From positions 1 to 64,000 of the forward strand of contig LARN01000007.1 in NCBI GenBank assembly GCA_000980495.1: DNA of 64,000 nucleotides, written 5' to 3'. The DNA comes from Acinetobacter sp. N54.MGS-139. Lineage in GTDB: Bacteria > Pseudomonadota > Gammaproteobacteria > Burkholderiales > Burkholderiaceae_F. The translations under genes and the position numbers were made by a program. Positions 49,059-58,397 of this stretch are shown here, in pieces. The notes under the pieces are model-generated. The model was not told where the DNA came from. It saw only the letters and a list, made by a program, of their open reading frames with translations, and did no database searches. Position 1 is the stretch's first letter; every line of letters starts with the position of its first letter.

Positions 49059-50708
49059 ATGACAAAAATGCCCCTTTTTCCTTCTGTTCTCGCTTTGGCA
49101 TTGATCGGGTACTTCGGCGCCTCTTACGCAGCACCGGCTCAGAACGATGCGAACTGTACAGCCTGTCACTCCAATATCGGCACACTGCACACCGGATCTA
49201 AACATGCAAACCTTCCGTGCGCAACCTGCCATGACGGTACAGCCGATCATCTGAAGAACCCCAAGACTCATCCGACCGTATCCATGAGTCCGCAGCAGTG
49301 CAGCAGCTGCCACCCGAATCAATTCGAAACGATGTACAAGGTTAACGATCATCGTATCGCTCGAGATTCCAAGAAGAATTTGAACAACATCTCTCCGAAC
49401 CCCTTCTTTGACGAAGCGCTCGGAGCCCACGGTTTCGTTAAAGAACACAACCTGCCGAGATCGCACGCCTACGCCGCAGTCGACCAGTTTATTGCCGACC
49501 GCTCCTTCGGCGGCCGCTTCCAGCCGAAAGAAGGCTGGCTCTTCAGCGGAGATAACGGCGGTTTCTTCGGCGTTTGGGAAAAGATCGATGACACGATCCC
49601 CGGCAACGCTCAAAAACCTCATAAACCGGGTACAGCAGCCGCAGCCAACCCTGTTTGCTGGACCTGCAAATCCACAGACGTCATGATGGACTGGGCCTAC
49701 TTAGGCGACCCGAACACCAAGGCTAAGTGGAGCCGTGCTTCCAACCCGGTTGATCTGGTTCACAACATCAATCATGCTCTGAACTGCAATATGTGCCATG
49801 ACCCGCACAGTGCTCAGCCCCGTATCGTCCGCGACGCATTGATCCAGGCCATGACTCGCACCGATTACCCGACGCTCTATTCGGAATCGGCCAATAAGAC
49901 ACCGATCGACGTGAAAGACATGGGTCTCCGCGGCTTCACACGTAAGATCGCGATCCTCGGCAAACCTGACAGCAAACTCATGTGCGCTCAGTGCCACGTT
50001 GAATACAACTGCAACCCGGGTACCGATCCTGCTACCGGCAAACCCATCAAGATGGACGACCCGCGTACGAACCTCTTCCCGCTGGTGGATGTCACCCGGA
50101 TTGACGACTTCTACAAACATGCTTCTTTCAAGGACTTCAAACACAACCAGACCGGCGCTCTTCTGACGAAGATGCAGCATCCGGATACCGAAGTGTATTG
50201 GAACTCCAAGCATGACCAGATGGGCGTCGGCTGCGCCGCCTGCCATATGCCGAAGGTTAAAGATGCAAACGGCAACGTTTACACCTCTCACTGGGCAACC
50301 ACACCGCGTGCTTACATCCAGGAAACCTGCCTGCAGTGCCATAAGGACAAGACCGAAGCTCAGATGAACAAGGTTCTTGATTCTATGAATGCTCACTACA
50401 ACGGCAAACTTCGTGAAGCCGAAGCCTCGATGGGCCAGATGTTCATCGCCTTCAGACAGGCTAACGACGCCGGTGTTGATCCTGCTGTCATCAAACAGGC
50501 TCAGGACCTCCACTCTGTAGCACACACCAACTGGGAATGGTGGACCGCCTCCAACGGTTCTTGGTTCCACAATATGCCTCAGGCTAAAGAGTCCCTGGCA
50601 AAATCCGTGGCCGCTTCTCAGAAAGCTACAAAACTTCTCCGCGACGCAGTTGCCGCCAAAGTCGCTGCTCAAGCTCAGCCGCAGGCTCAGCAGACCGCCC
50701 AGAAGTAA
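49059..50708 (+). CDS. Octaheme c-type cytochrome, ammonia-forming nitrite reductase type
   Basis: 549 residues with a Sec signal (cleavage near YAAP, about residue 25). There are eight heme sites: CXXCH at 33, 54, 81, 243, 309, 392 and 424, and CWTCK at 200-204. CXXCK is the active-site heme motif of ammonia-forming nitrite reductases. As the fourth of eight hemes it matches the octaheme ONR/TvNiR family rather than pentaheme NrfA. Active-site regions are visible: CAQCHVEYNC (Tyr316), KMQHPDTEVYW (His374). Cys318 lies two residues after Tyr316, the spacing of the Tyr-Cys cross-link known in TvNiR. It probably reduces nitrite to ammonia in the periplasm. No NrfB or NrfH partner is adjacent. 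Confidence 0.88.
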   Translation: MTKMPLFPSVLALALIGYFGASYAAPAQNDANCTACHSNIGTLHTGSKHANLPCATCHDGTADHLKNPKTHPTVSMSPQQCSSCHPNQFETMYKVNDHRIARDSKKNLNNISPNPFFDEALGAHGFVKEHNLPRSHAYAAVDQFIADRSFGGRFQPKEGWLFSGDNGGFFGVWEKIDDTIPGNAQKPHKPGTAAAANPVCWTCKSTDVMMDWAYLGDPNTKAKWSRASNPVDLVHNINHALNCNMCHDPHSAQPRIVRDALIQAMTRTDYPTLYSESANKTPIDVKDMGLRGFTRKIAILGKPDSKLMCAQCHVEYNCNPGTDPATGKPIKMDDPRTNLFPLVDVTRIDDFYKHASFKDFKHNQTGALLTKMQHPDTEVYWNSKHDQMGVGCAACHMPKVKDANGNVYTSHWATTPRAYIQETCLQCHKDKTEAQMNKVLDSMNAHYNGKLREAEASMGQMFIAFRQANDAGVDPAVIKQAQDLHSVAHTNWEWWTASNGSWFHNMPQAKESLAKSVAASQKATKLLRDAVAAKVAAQAQPQAQQTAQK

Positions 50709-50778
50709 CTTGATCTAATCTTTCGTCAAACCGGTTAACCGCCGGTTTGACGGATAAACCTAAAAGCAGGAGTTGTGA

Positions 50779-51636
50779 ATGTCCTCAGACCTTATCTTTT
50801 GGATCTGCGCCGCAGCACTGCTTCTGCTTTTAGAAGTTTGTCTTTATATCGGCTTACGTTCCTCTTCGAGAAACGAAGTTGAAAACACCAGCCTTAACCG
50901 CCTTGTTTATCAGGACCAATTTCAGACCTTAAATCAGGAGTTGGCCGGACACAGAATCTCCAAAGCTGTCTACGATGCAGAGCTTTCTGAACTTGAGACC
51001 AGGGCAGTAGAGGAAACAGAGGCACCTCTCGTAAACTACAGAAACCGTCCATGGATAAAGCCGGCTTCTATTTTCCTCCTTGTTCTGATTCCTTTTACAG
51101 CTGTTTTGCTTTATTTCTCCTGGGCAAATCCTTCTCTTGTGACTTACAAAGGAACACCGGAAGCGCTGGCTGCAGCTCAGCCCGCCGACCGCATCGGACA
51201 GCTCAAAACCTTCCTTAAAGAAAGTCCCAGAGCCGTAAGAGCATGGCTCGCTTTGGCAGACGAATATGGAAGAGAAGGACAATACAAAGAGGCGTTAAAT
51301 GCGATGAATGAGGCTTTTAGCGTTTCACCGAACGGTGTTGCTAAGACGGCGGATTATCGCGTTCAGCGTGCGGTATTTGCATTGGAGACTTCTGACCCGA
51401 TGCTCCGCTCGCAGGCAGTATCGGATCTTGAGCAGGCCGTAAAACTCGAGCCTTCCAATATCCGCGCGCTTGAGCTCGGAGGCATTGTGGCTTACCAAAG
51501 CGGTCAATACGCCAAGGCGGCGGAATTTTGGCAGGAACTGCTTCTTTTAACGCCGCAGGACTCTCCCGCATATTCGCGGCTCTTGGATGCAATTTCGGAT
51601 GCCAAGAACCGCGCTCAAATGAACTTCAAGTTCTAG
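50779..51636 (+). CDS. Second CcmI/NrfG-like TPR protein
   Basis: 285 residues. The N-terminal half repeats the CcmI pattern: a transmembrane helix (about 5-25), LNRLVYQDQFQTLNQELAGHRIS, and a second helix (about 94-113). TPR repeats fill about 140-275. It lacks the C-terminal beta domain of the full CcmI at 46544. It lies 70 nt after the octaheme cytochrome with GGAG before the ATG. E. coli NrfG is a TPR protein needed for attaching the CXXCK heme of NrfA, so a similar dedicated role is a reasonable guess. Confidence 0.82.
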   Translation: MSSDLIFWICAAALLLLLEVCLYIGLRSSSRNEVENTSLNRLVYQDQFQTLNQELAGHRISKAVYDAELSELETRAVEETEAPLVNYRNRPWIKPASIFLLVLIPFTAVLLYFSWANPSLVTYKGTPEALAAAQPADRIGQLKTFLKESPRAVRAWLALADEYGREGQYKEALNAMNEAFSVSPNGVAKTADYRVQRAVFALETSDPMLRSQAVSDLEQAVKLEPSNIRALELGGIVAYQSGQYAKAAEFWQELLLLTPQDSPAYSRLLDAISDAKNRAQMNFKF

Positions 51637-53501
51637 ACCTTTGTAATCAGCGACATTTCGCACGGCTTGCAGTGGAAATGAGCGGTGAGTTCAATTTTTC
51701 CGCTGCGAAGTTTTAACGGAGTCGGCTTAATTTTTTCTCCGCGCAGCTTGCCTTGTTTCGGACAAATATCCAGCGCATGACGAATGCAGTAGCGGCAGCG
51801 CATTACTTCGGTTTCGCCTTTGTGTTGGCCTTTCTCAAAAGCGGGCTCGGTCACTTGAGTTCCGTGCAGTCGGTAGAACTCAAGAGCCTTCTTGTTCATA
51901 ACGTTTCCGTGGTAATCCAGCTCTTTTACCGGGAAGACAGCCTTTGTATCTTCTTTTGCCTGAGGAAGAATTTCTCTTTTTTGAGATCGATCTTCCTCCA
52001 GGCGAGCAATTAATTCTCGGCGCAAACCGTTAAGGACAGATGCGCTCATGAAGCCCGGATGTTCACCTTCAATGGTGATGTCATCGGCGATAAAGTCAGA
52101 AGAGCCGAGCTTGCCCAGCGCTCTCAGAACCTGGTCTTTGACGGCCTGAGGGTTCTTTGCCTCAGGGAGAGGTTCTAACAGAGTCACTTCAGATTGATGG
52201 CCGTGACCGTCATCGGCACGAATGTCAATGCCGTCAAGACGTACCGATGCTTCAATACGGATCGGAATTTTTCTGAGTGCTGTCTCTGCATTCATCCGCT
52301 TCAGCCAAGCCGCGTCTTTATTGCGCATTAAACGAAGACCTTCTTTCAGGCCGGTAATGCGGCTGCAGGGTTCGCGTGTGAAGACCTCCCAAAGCCCCGT
52401 GTCTTTTTGCTCTGCACGATTGATCAGGAGTCCTGAGAGCTCGTCAGTGTCGGTAAAGAAAGTGAGACCGTCGCCGTTGTGAAGTTCTTTTTTTGTTTTA
52501 ACTAAGAAAGAGCGGTCATTGACTTTAACGACTTGACCGATGACGGCGCCGGAATTTTTCGGCGTGCTGAAGGCCTCCATATGGTCGCTGCGGCCGTTGA
52601 CAAAGTAGTCGGTTGCTCCGCGGTTGAAAGCGTTCTCGAGCGAGGGCTCAAAGTTAAATTCGACTTTTCCGTCGCTCTCAGCTTCAAAGTCCGGGTGCTT
52701 TTCCAGCCAAGTATCAAGTTCTCGACGATAGAAAGCAGTCGTGTTCTTGACGTAAGTCAGGTCCTTGTATCGGCCTTCAATCTTGAAGCTGCGAACGCCG
52801 GCGGCAATGAGGGCGTCTAGGTTCTGAGACTGGTTGTTGTCTTTCAAGGAAAGGAGATGTTTGCCGCGGCTGATAGATTTGCCTTCCTCGTCAAAGAGGT
52901 CAAACGGGAGGCGGCAGATTTGCGCGCAGTCTCCGCGGTTGGCGCTCCGGCCTTTAAAGGCTTGACTGGCGTAGCATTGACCGCTGTAGCTGACGCAAAG
53001 CGCGCCGTGAATAAAGAATTCAATTCGGGCGGTTTTCAGCGCTTCAGCCATCTCTTGGATCTGCCCCAAAGTCAGTTCACGAGCAGGGACGATCTGAGAA
53101 AAGCCGATGGATTCCAGAAACACGGCTTTTTCCGTGGTGCGGATATCGCACTGAGTGGATGCATGCAGCTGGATCGGCGGCAGATCGCACATCAGCAGTC
53201 CCATGTCTTGAACGATCAGCGCATCAACGCCTGCGTGGTAAGCCTGATGGGCGAGCCTTACGGCCTCCGGCAGTTCCTCATCGGAAAAGATCGTATTCAG
53301 TGCCATATAGACACGTCCGTTGAAACGGTGCGCGAAGGAAGCAAGACGCTCTATTTCCGACATGGAGTTCCCGGCATTGGCGCGGGCGCTGAAAAGCGGT
53401 CCGCCGATATAGATGGCATCAGCGCCGTGTTTGAAGGCTTCGATGCCGATATCGCAGGTCCTGCAGGGAGCGAGAAGTTCGAGAGTACGGGACGGTGTCA
53501 T
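51633..53501 (-). CDS. rlhA: U32-family protein, 23S rRNA hydroxylase RlhA type
   Basis: 622 residues. The N-terminal U32 domain has ADAIYIGGPLFSARANAGN, ALNTIFSDEELPEA and a cysteine set in FIHGALCVSYSGQCYASQ, RGDCAQICR and a C-terminal Cys cluster (CRYC and CKPC near the end). The length and the DUF3656-like central part fit the YdcP/RlhA branch, which hydroxylates C2501 of 23S rRNA, rather than the smaller TrhP/UbiU proteins. Its stop overlaps that of the convergent CcmI-like gene in a shared CTAG. No clear ribosome-binding site precedes the ATG. Confidence 0.85.
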   Translation of the reverse strand: MTPSRTLELLAPCRTCDIGIEAFKHGADAIYIGGPLFSARANAGNSMSEIERLASFAHRFNGRVYMALNTIFSDEELPEAVRLAHQAYHAGVDALIVQDMGLLMCDLPPIQLHASTQCDIRTTEKAVFLESIGFSQIVPARELTLGQIQEMAEALKTARIEFFIHGALCVSYSGQCYASQAFKGRSANRGDCAQICRLPFDLFDEEGKSISRGKHLLSLKDNNQSQNLDALIAAGVRSFKIEGRYKDLTYVKNTTAFYRRELDTWLEKHPDFEAESDGKVEFNFEPSLENAFNRGATDYFVNGRSDHMEAFSTPKNSGAVIGQVVKVNDRSFLVKTKKELHNGDGLTFFTDTDELSGLLINRAEQKDTGLWEVFTREPCSRITGLKEGLRLMRNKDAAWLKRMNAETALRKIPIRIEASVRLDGIDIRADDGHGHQSEVTLLEPLPEAKNPQAVKDQVLRALGKLGSSDFIADDITIEGEHPGFMSASVLNGLRRELIARLEEDRSQKREILPQAKEDTKAVFPVKELDYHGNVMNKKALEFYRLHGTQVTEPAFEKGQHKGETEVMRCRYCIRHALDICPKQGKLRGEKIKPTPLKLRSGKIELTAHFHCKPCEMSLITKV

Positions 53502-53510
53502 GGTTTATTA

Positions 53511-53539
53511 AAAAACCGGCCCATCGGGATGGATGGGCC
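53511..53539 (-). terminator. Intrinsic terminator after the ankyrin gene
   Basis: Read on the minus strand, GGCCCATC (53539-53532) pairs with GATGGGCC (53525-53518) and is followed by GG and T-rich sequence. It ends the TPR-to-ankyrin operon just before the rlhA start codon. Confidence 0.75.
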
Positions 53540-53564
53540 GTGAGTGATAAGTTTGTGCTGCGAA

Positions 53565-54212
53565 TTAACGGCAGTGATCGTATTTCAGAAGATTCTGCAC
53601 TTCAGTCGAATTGCCGCGCTGTTTGGCAATATCGTACGGAGCGAGTTCATCGTTGGTACAGTAATCCTTGCGGGCTCCGGCATGCAAAAGGAGCTTGACT
53701 GTGTCAGCATCGGCTTCTCTGGCTGCCATGTAAAGCGGAGTGATGCCGCGAAGCGTTCTTGCGTTCACATCGGCGCCTTTGCTGATCAGGTACTTGACCA
53801 TTTCCTTGTTGCCGGACGTGGCTGCGTAGTGCAGGGGAGACCAGTTTTTAGGATTGTTAACTGCGGCGCCGCGAGCAATTAACTTTTTCGCCACGTCGTT
53901 GTCTTTCAGGAAGATTGCGATCATCAGCGGGGTTTCTTTCAGTGTATTGGGCTGATCAACCTTGATGTTTTTCTGCTTAAGCAGCAGATCAATCACGCTG
54001 TTTGCATTCTTGCGGATGGCAAGCATTAAAAGCGGTTCGCCGGCACCGCTGGAGGTGACGGTATTCGGGTCGAGGCCTTTCGCAAGCAGAGGAGCTAAGG
54101 CGTCGGCATCGTTTTTAAATGTGGCATCCACGGCATCGTCGTATGTCGTTGCGAATGCGGAAACCGATAAAAGGCAGGAAGCGGCAAGTAAAGCTAATTT
54201 GCGGTATATCAT
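53565..54212 (-). CDS. Exported ankyrin-repeat protein
   Basis: 215 residues with a Sec signal (cleavage near AFAT, about residue 21). Four to five ankyrin repeats follow, clearest in NWSPLHYAATSGNKEMVKYLISKGADVNARTLRGITPLYMAAREAD. Periplasmic ankyrin proteins of this size occur in many betaproteobacteria, often with no known partner. The start overlaps tatD by 4 nt. Confidence 0.88.
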   Translation of the reverse strand: MIYRKLALLAASCLLSVSAFATTYDDAVDATFKNDADALAPLLAKGLDPNTVTSSGAGEPLLMLAIRKNANSVIDLLLKQKNIKVDQPNTLKETPLMIAIFLKDNDVAKKLIARGAAVNNPKNWSPLHYAATSGNKEMVKYLISKGADVNARTLRGITPLYMAAREADADTVKLLLHAGARKDYCTNDELAPYDIAKQRGNSTEVQNLLKYDHCR

Positions 54213-54985
54213 AGTAATTCAGCCTTGCTGAACAATCTGAAAAAGTTTTGAGTGGAATCTTCAGCTACTTTTTCGAGCGTCTCTGCCCGCAGAAAAGCGA
54301 CCTTACGAGCAACGTAACGAACGTAGTAAGGTTCGTTGCGCTTTCCGCGGAACGGAATCGGAGCAAGGTAAGGACAATCGGTTTCTACGAGATATCGATC
54401 GCTCGGAACCCAGGACGCGACTTCCTGAATCTGAGTTGCGTTCTTGAACGTGACGATACCCGAAAAAGAAAGATAGCCGCCGAGATCAAGCGCATCTTGA
54501 GCCATTTTCTTATCGCCTGTGAAGCAGTGGAGCACAAAGCCTGTCGAACCTGCGTCGTGCTCTTTTAACAGACGAATCGTGTCTTCCTGTGCGTCACGAG
54601 AGTGGACAATTACCGGCAGATTTGCCAGTTTTGCGGCCTCGATGTGGCGGGCAAAACGCTCGAGCTGAGCATCGTAAGGCTCTTCCTCATAGTAGTAGTC
54701 CAAACCGCATTCGCCGATGGCAACGACTTTCTGTGGTTTAGTGAGTCCGACGAGTTCTTCGATGCTCGCTTCATGGTCGTCATCCTTGGTACTCGGATGA
54801 ACGCCGGCGGCGTACCAAACGTTTTTATGTGCATTGGCGAAATTTAAGCCCCGCTCGTAATCCTGAAGCGATGTGCCGGCGACTAAGGCGCCTCCGACTT
54901 CGGCCTCTTTCATGCGGGCAAAAACTTCGTCGATATCGAGCTGAAACTCAGCTCCATCAATGTGAGAGTGTGAATCGATCAGCAT
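54209..54985 (-). CDS. TatD-family metal-dependent hydrolase
   Basis: 258 residues. Metal-binding residues are visible in DSHSHID, the Glu of AIGECGLDYYY, the His of PVIVHSRDAQEDT, FVLHCFTGD and the Asp of LVETDCPYLAP. Family members are 3'-5' DNA/RNA exonucleases or D-aminoacyl-tRNA deacylase-like enzymes; the exact YcfH, TatD or YjjV orthology is not resolved. It lies 1 nt downstream of lpxH. Confidence 0.92.
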   Translation of the reverse strand: MLIDSHSHIDGAEFQLDIDEVFARMKEAEVGGALVAGTSLQDYERGLNFANAHKNVWYAAGVHPSTKDDDHEASIEELVGLTKPQKVVAIGECGLDYYYEEEPYDAQLERFARHIEAAKLANLPVIVHSRDAQEDTIRLLKEHDAGSTGFVLHCFTGDKKMAQDALDLGGYLSFSGIVTFKNATQIQEVASWVPSDRYLVETDCPYLAPIPFRGKRNEPYYVRYVARKVAFLRAETLEKVAEDSTQNFFRLFSKAELL

Positions 54986-54986
54986 T

Positions 54987-55775
54987 TCAGTCCAAATGTC
55001 CGAAATGAATATATCCGTTCTCGAAGCTCAGGTAGCCGCCGCGGGAACGACCGTTTTCGAAATCCCAGTCAGGCAGTACCCAGCGGTCGAAACGCGAGTC
55101 TTCATTGACGTGCGTATGGTGTGCAGGACGGTGGGTATGTCCGTGAATAATGATTTTGGTTCTATATTGTCGCACGGAACGGGCGACGTCATTGACGACG
55201 ACATCCATGACTTCCTTGCTTTTTTCTTGGTTGTCATAGGCGCTCTGATTGCGCAGGCCTCCGGCCAAAGCGATACGGTGTTCAAGTTTTTCACCGAGGA
55301 TCTGACGCTGGACATCGGGGCTGCGCAGGGTCGCACGGAACTGCTGATATTCAGGATCCAGCGTGCACCACATATCGCCGTGGGACAAAAGGATATGATC
55401 AAATCCGACTTGAACCGGAATCGGGTCTGCAATGAGCTGAGCACCGGTGGCTGCGGTAAAACCTTTACCGAGCAGAAAGTCGCGGTTTCCGTGCATCACA
55501 TAGATGCGGTGCCCGTTGAGGAAGAAAGCTTTGAGGGCTTCCAAAATGTCGGCATAGGCCGGAGCATGATCGTCTCCGGCCCAGAATTCAAAGAGGTCTC
55601 CAAGAATGACGAGCTCGGAGAAACGAGCGGCGTCGTTTTTGAGGAACTTGAAAAAGGCCTCCTTAGTTGCCGGTTTGTCGGCAGCTAAATGCAAATCGGC
55701 GATAAAGACGGGATTTTGCAAAGGAGGAATTTTGGAGAGACAGCTCTCAGCAGGAACAACGCCGTTGAATGACAC
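54987..55775 (-). CDS. lpxH: UDP-2,3-diacylglucosamine diphosphatase LpxH
   Basis: Fourth step of lipid A synthesis. It has 262 residues. The calcineurin-type metal sites are FIADLHL, GDLFEFWAGDD, HGNRDFLLG, LSHGDMWCTLD and HGHTHRP. It follows ppiB without a gap in the conserved betaproteobacterial order ppiA-ppiB-lpxH. Confidence 0.94.
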   Translation of the reverse strand: MSFNGVVPAESCLSKIPPLQNPVFIADLHLAADKPATKEAFFKFLKNDAARFSELVILGDLFEFWAGDDHAPAYADILEALKAFFLNGHRIYVMHGNRDFLLGKGFTAATGAQLIADPIPVQVGFDHILLSHGDMWCTLDPEYQQFRATLRSPDVQRQILGEKLEHRIALAGGLRNQSAYDNQEKSKEVMDVVVNDVARSVRQYRTKIIIHGHTHRPAHHTHVNEDSRFDRWVLPDWDFENGRSRGGYLSFENGYIHFGHLD

Positions 55776-56267
55776 TTAGATAACCTCAGCTTTTTCGATA
55801 ACGACATCTTCGGTCGGGACATCGTCATACCAACCGACTCTACCGGTGCGGACTTTAGCGATCTTGTCAACAACATCCTGACCGGCAACAACCTTGCCGA
55901 ATACGGCATAGCCCCAGCCCTGCATTGTTTCGCTCTTGAAGTCGAGGAACTTGTTGTCGGCGACGTTGATGAAGAATTGAGCGCTGGCAGAATGCGGATC
56001 GTTCGTACGAGCCATAGCAATGGTGTACTTTTCATTGGACAAGCCGTTGTTGGCTTCGTTCTTGATCGGTTCGCGAGTGTCGACTTCGTCCATGCCGGGC
56101 TTGAAGCCGCCGCCCTGAATCATGAAGCCGGGGATGACGCGGTGGAAAATCAGGCCGTTGTAGTGGCCGTCTTTGACATATTGTTCGAAGTTAGAAGCCG
56201 TGACAGGCGCATTCTTGTAATCGAGTTCGATATCGATAGTGCCGAAATTTGTAGTTAAACGAATCAT
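55776..56267 (-). CDS. ppiB: Cytoplasmic cyclophilin PpiB
   Basis: 163-residue peptidyl-prolyl cis-trans isomerase without a signal peptide. The catalytic region [14 protein letters not shown] and the [11 protein letters not shown] stretch are intact. It is paired with the exported paralogue directly upstream, 17 nt away. Confidence 0.95.
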   Translation of the reverse strand: MIRLTTNFGTIDIELDYKNAPVTASNFEQYVKDGHYNGLIFHRVIPGFMIQGGGFKPGMDEVDTREPIKNEANNGLSNEKYTIAMARTNDPHSASAQFFINVADNKFLDFKSETMQGWGYAVFGKVVAGQDVVDKIAKVRTGRVGWYDDVPTEDVVIEKAEVI

Positions 56268-56284
56268 TTCTTTTTCCTAAAAAA

Positions 56285-56842
56285 TTACTTCAAAACTTTG
56301 ACGGATTCGATGATGACGGGACGAACCGGAACATCATCCATGAAACCCTTAGATCCGGTCGGGGCGCGGCCGATCTTTCGGACGACATCCATGCCGGAGA
56401 CAACTTCACCGAAAACGGCATAACCGTCTTTGGTTGACGTACCGTTGAGGAAATCATTGTCTTTCAGGTTGATAAAGAATTGGCTGGTTGCAGAATCAGG
56501 ATTGTTCGTGCGGGCCATTGCAATGGTACCGACGGTGTTTTTCAGACCGTTCTTGTCTTCGAGTTTGATCGGAGCGTGCGTGCTCTTCTGATGCAGATTG
56601 CGGTCAAAACCGCCGCCCTGAATCATGAAATTGTTGATGACGCGGTGGAAGATCGTACCGTTATAAAAACCTTCATTGGCGTACTTGACGAAGTTAGCAA
56701 CTGTCGTCGGAGCTGCTTTCTCATTAAGGTTGACAACGATGTTGCCTTCAGAGGTAACGATTTCAACTTTAGGAGCGGCAAAGCAAACAGCAGAGGCAGC
56801 CAGCAATGCAGCGCCGAAAGCCAGTTTTTTCAAATTAAACAT
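56285..56842 (-). CDS. ppiA: Periplasmic cyclophilin PpiA
   Basis: 185 residues with a Sec signal (cleavage near CFAAP, about residue 23). The cyclophilin core has [14 protein letters not shown] and TSQFFINLKDN. It is the exported partner of the neighbouring PpiB, and the two look like products of a gene duplication. Confidence 0.95.
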   Translation of the reverse strand: MFNLKKLAFGAALLAASAVCFAAPKVEIVTSEGNIVVNLNEKAAPTTVANFVKYANEGFYNGTIFHRVINNFMIQGGGFDRNLHQKSTHAPIKLEDKNGLKNTVGTIAMARTNNPDSATSQFFINLKDNDFLNGTSTKDGYAVFGEVVSGMDVVRKIGRAPTGSKGFMDDVPVRPVIIESVKVLK

Positions 56843-56896
56843 GGACTTAGATCCTAAAAAACATTTTGCAGGAGAATGCCTGCAGCAAAGAATAGA

Positions 56897-57457
56897 TTAA
56901 GGAGCGGTTCGAATCGTCAGATCCTGAGCAATTTGAGCTTTTTCCTTTAGACGTCCGTTCTTAGGTGCCAGACGTGCCGCCTTGGCATACATATCGGCTG
57001 CTTTGGCAGCGTAAATATCACCGAGATTGGAATATGTCGTGACGGATGATGCGTTGTTCATCAGCGCACGCTCCAGAAGGTCCTGGGCGCGTCCGAGGTT
57101 GCCTTCGCCGGCATAGATGACGGCGAGGTTGTTGTAGGAATCTGCGATTTCGGGATATTCGCGAATCAGCTGCTCAAAAACTTTTTTTGCTTCGTCATTT
57201 TTCTTTGTTTCCATGAAGATGACGCCTCGCAGGAAGCGAAGATTGACGTTTTGAGGGTTAGCAGCTAATTCCTTATCTGCCAGATTCATGGCATCCGCGT
57301 ATTTACCTCGATTAATCAGCTGCGAGACCGAACGGGCCGGATTAACGATATCCGGAGTTTTGTCACCGAAAAGCGGGATGCTGTCCTGAGCAAAGACTTG
57401 AGCCGAAAGAAGCAAACCGGAGAGGGCCGCACAACCGAAAATCAAAGGCAGACGCAT
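56897..57457 (-). CDS. Exported TPR-repeat protein
   Basis: About 186 residues with a Sec signal (cleavage near VFAQ, about residue 24) and about three TPR units (about 50-160), for example NLRFLRGVIFMETKKNDEAKKVFEQL. This gene normally sits between ppiA and the divergent cysS in Burkholderiales; here a respiratory cassette lies between it and cysS. The frame extends upstream to 57502, but the ATG at 57457 starts the signal peptide. Confidence 0.88.
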   Translation of the reverse strand: MRLPLIFGCAALSGLLLSAQVFAQDSIPLFGDKTPDIVNPARSVSQLINRGKYADAMNLADKELAANPQNVNLRFLRGVIFMETKKNDEAKKVFEQLIREYPEIADSYNNLAVIYAGEGNLGRAQDLLERALMNNASSVTTYSNLGDIYAAKAADMYAKAARLAPKNGRLKEKAQIAQDLTIRTAP

Positions 57458-57653
57458 AGTGAACCTGTACCTATTGTTTGAACAAACTTTAATGTTAGTC
57501 AAGATTCTATGGAATTCGGCTAATCAACGCAAAAATCAAGAATATTTACAACTGCGGAGACCGGATTCGGTCTTTTCTCGGACTCAAGTTAGAGAAAGTC
57601 ACAAGTGCAAAAATTTCTGCGGGTGTTTAATCTGAGACGGACGGAAGGTGATC

Positions 57654-58397
57654 ATGAGACAAGTTTTTCGCCAATTGCCGTGGATCCATCCTCAGATCGA
57701 TCCGCGAATACAACAGTTCTTCAATCAGTACGGGCGGTATCTTCGCCTCAAGCAGGGCGCTTCGATTTTTAACGGCGGTGACACAGGAGAAATCGCTTTG
57801 GTCCTCAGCGGGCTTGGTGTCTTCTCGTTTCCGGATAAGCATCTTAAAAATCACTATCTTTCCTTGATTCCTCCAGGCTCTTTGATGGGCGATGTGGACG
57901 GGCTTACGCACGAATCCGTGAACGTTTATGACAGCGCTTTTCGTGACTCGGAGGTCCGCCTGATCAAAAGAGATATTTTCAGAGACTTCCTTATCCAAAA
58001 CCCGGAGCTTTTGCATGCGCATACTCTGTCGGTGATTGCGCACCATGAATCCTGCATGGAAGCATTAATCGCCAATTCGACGTTAACGCTTCCCGAACGC
58101 CTTCAGGTTCTCTACGCAAGTCTGGCGGCTTCTCTCGGAAAATCTTCAGAGATGAAAGGTTTTGTCAGTATTCCGTTGACACTGACTGCGGTTGAGCTCG
58201 CCAGCTTTGTAAATGCTTCTCGTCAGTCTGTTTCCTCCGTCCATACCGAGATCGAGTCAAACGGAGAGATCGTGAGGAAGAGAGGAGAGACGCAGCTCGC
58301 TAAAAACTTCATTAACGGGTGTTTTGACTGGCTGGAAAACGGAGCCCAGCCCTCTGTGCGCATTCGCAAGAGGCGAGAAAAAACGTCAGCTGCCTGA
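57654..58397 (+). CDS. Crp/Fnr-family regulator without Fe-S cysteines
   Basis: 247 residues. The effector-binding beta-roll (about 20-115) is followed by a dimer helix and a C-terminal winged helix with TAVELASFVNASRQSVSSVHTEIE. Only two cysteines are present and no FNR-type N-terminal cluster, so it is not an oxygen-sensing FNR of the usual type. In the recognition helix the Glu and Arg used by CRP and FNR appear as Gln and Ser, so its operator should differ from theirs. Two matching novel palindromes lie directly downstream. The start at 57654 follows GGAAGG; a GTG 6 nt upstream is the alternative. Confidence 0.85.
   Translation: MRQVFRQLPWIHPQIDPRIQQFFNQYGRYLRLKQGASIFNGGDTGEIALVLSGLGVFSFPDKHLKNHYLSLIPPGSLMGDVDGLTHESVNVYDSAFRDSEVRLIKRDIFRDFLIQNPELLHAHTLSVIAHHESCMEALIANSTLTLPERLQVLYASLAASLGKSSEMKGFVSIPLTLTAVELASFVNASRQSVSSVHTEIESNGEIVRKRGETQLAKNFINGCFDWLENGAQPSVRIRKRREKTSAA

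Noticed and set aside
49059..50708. Plain pentaheme NrfA
   Set aside because: Eight heme motifs are present, with the CXXCK in fourth place, which fits the octaheme family instead.
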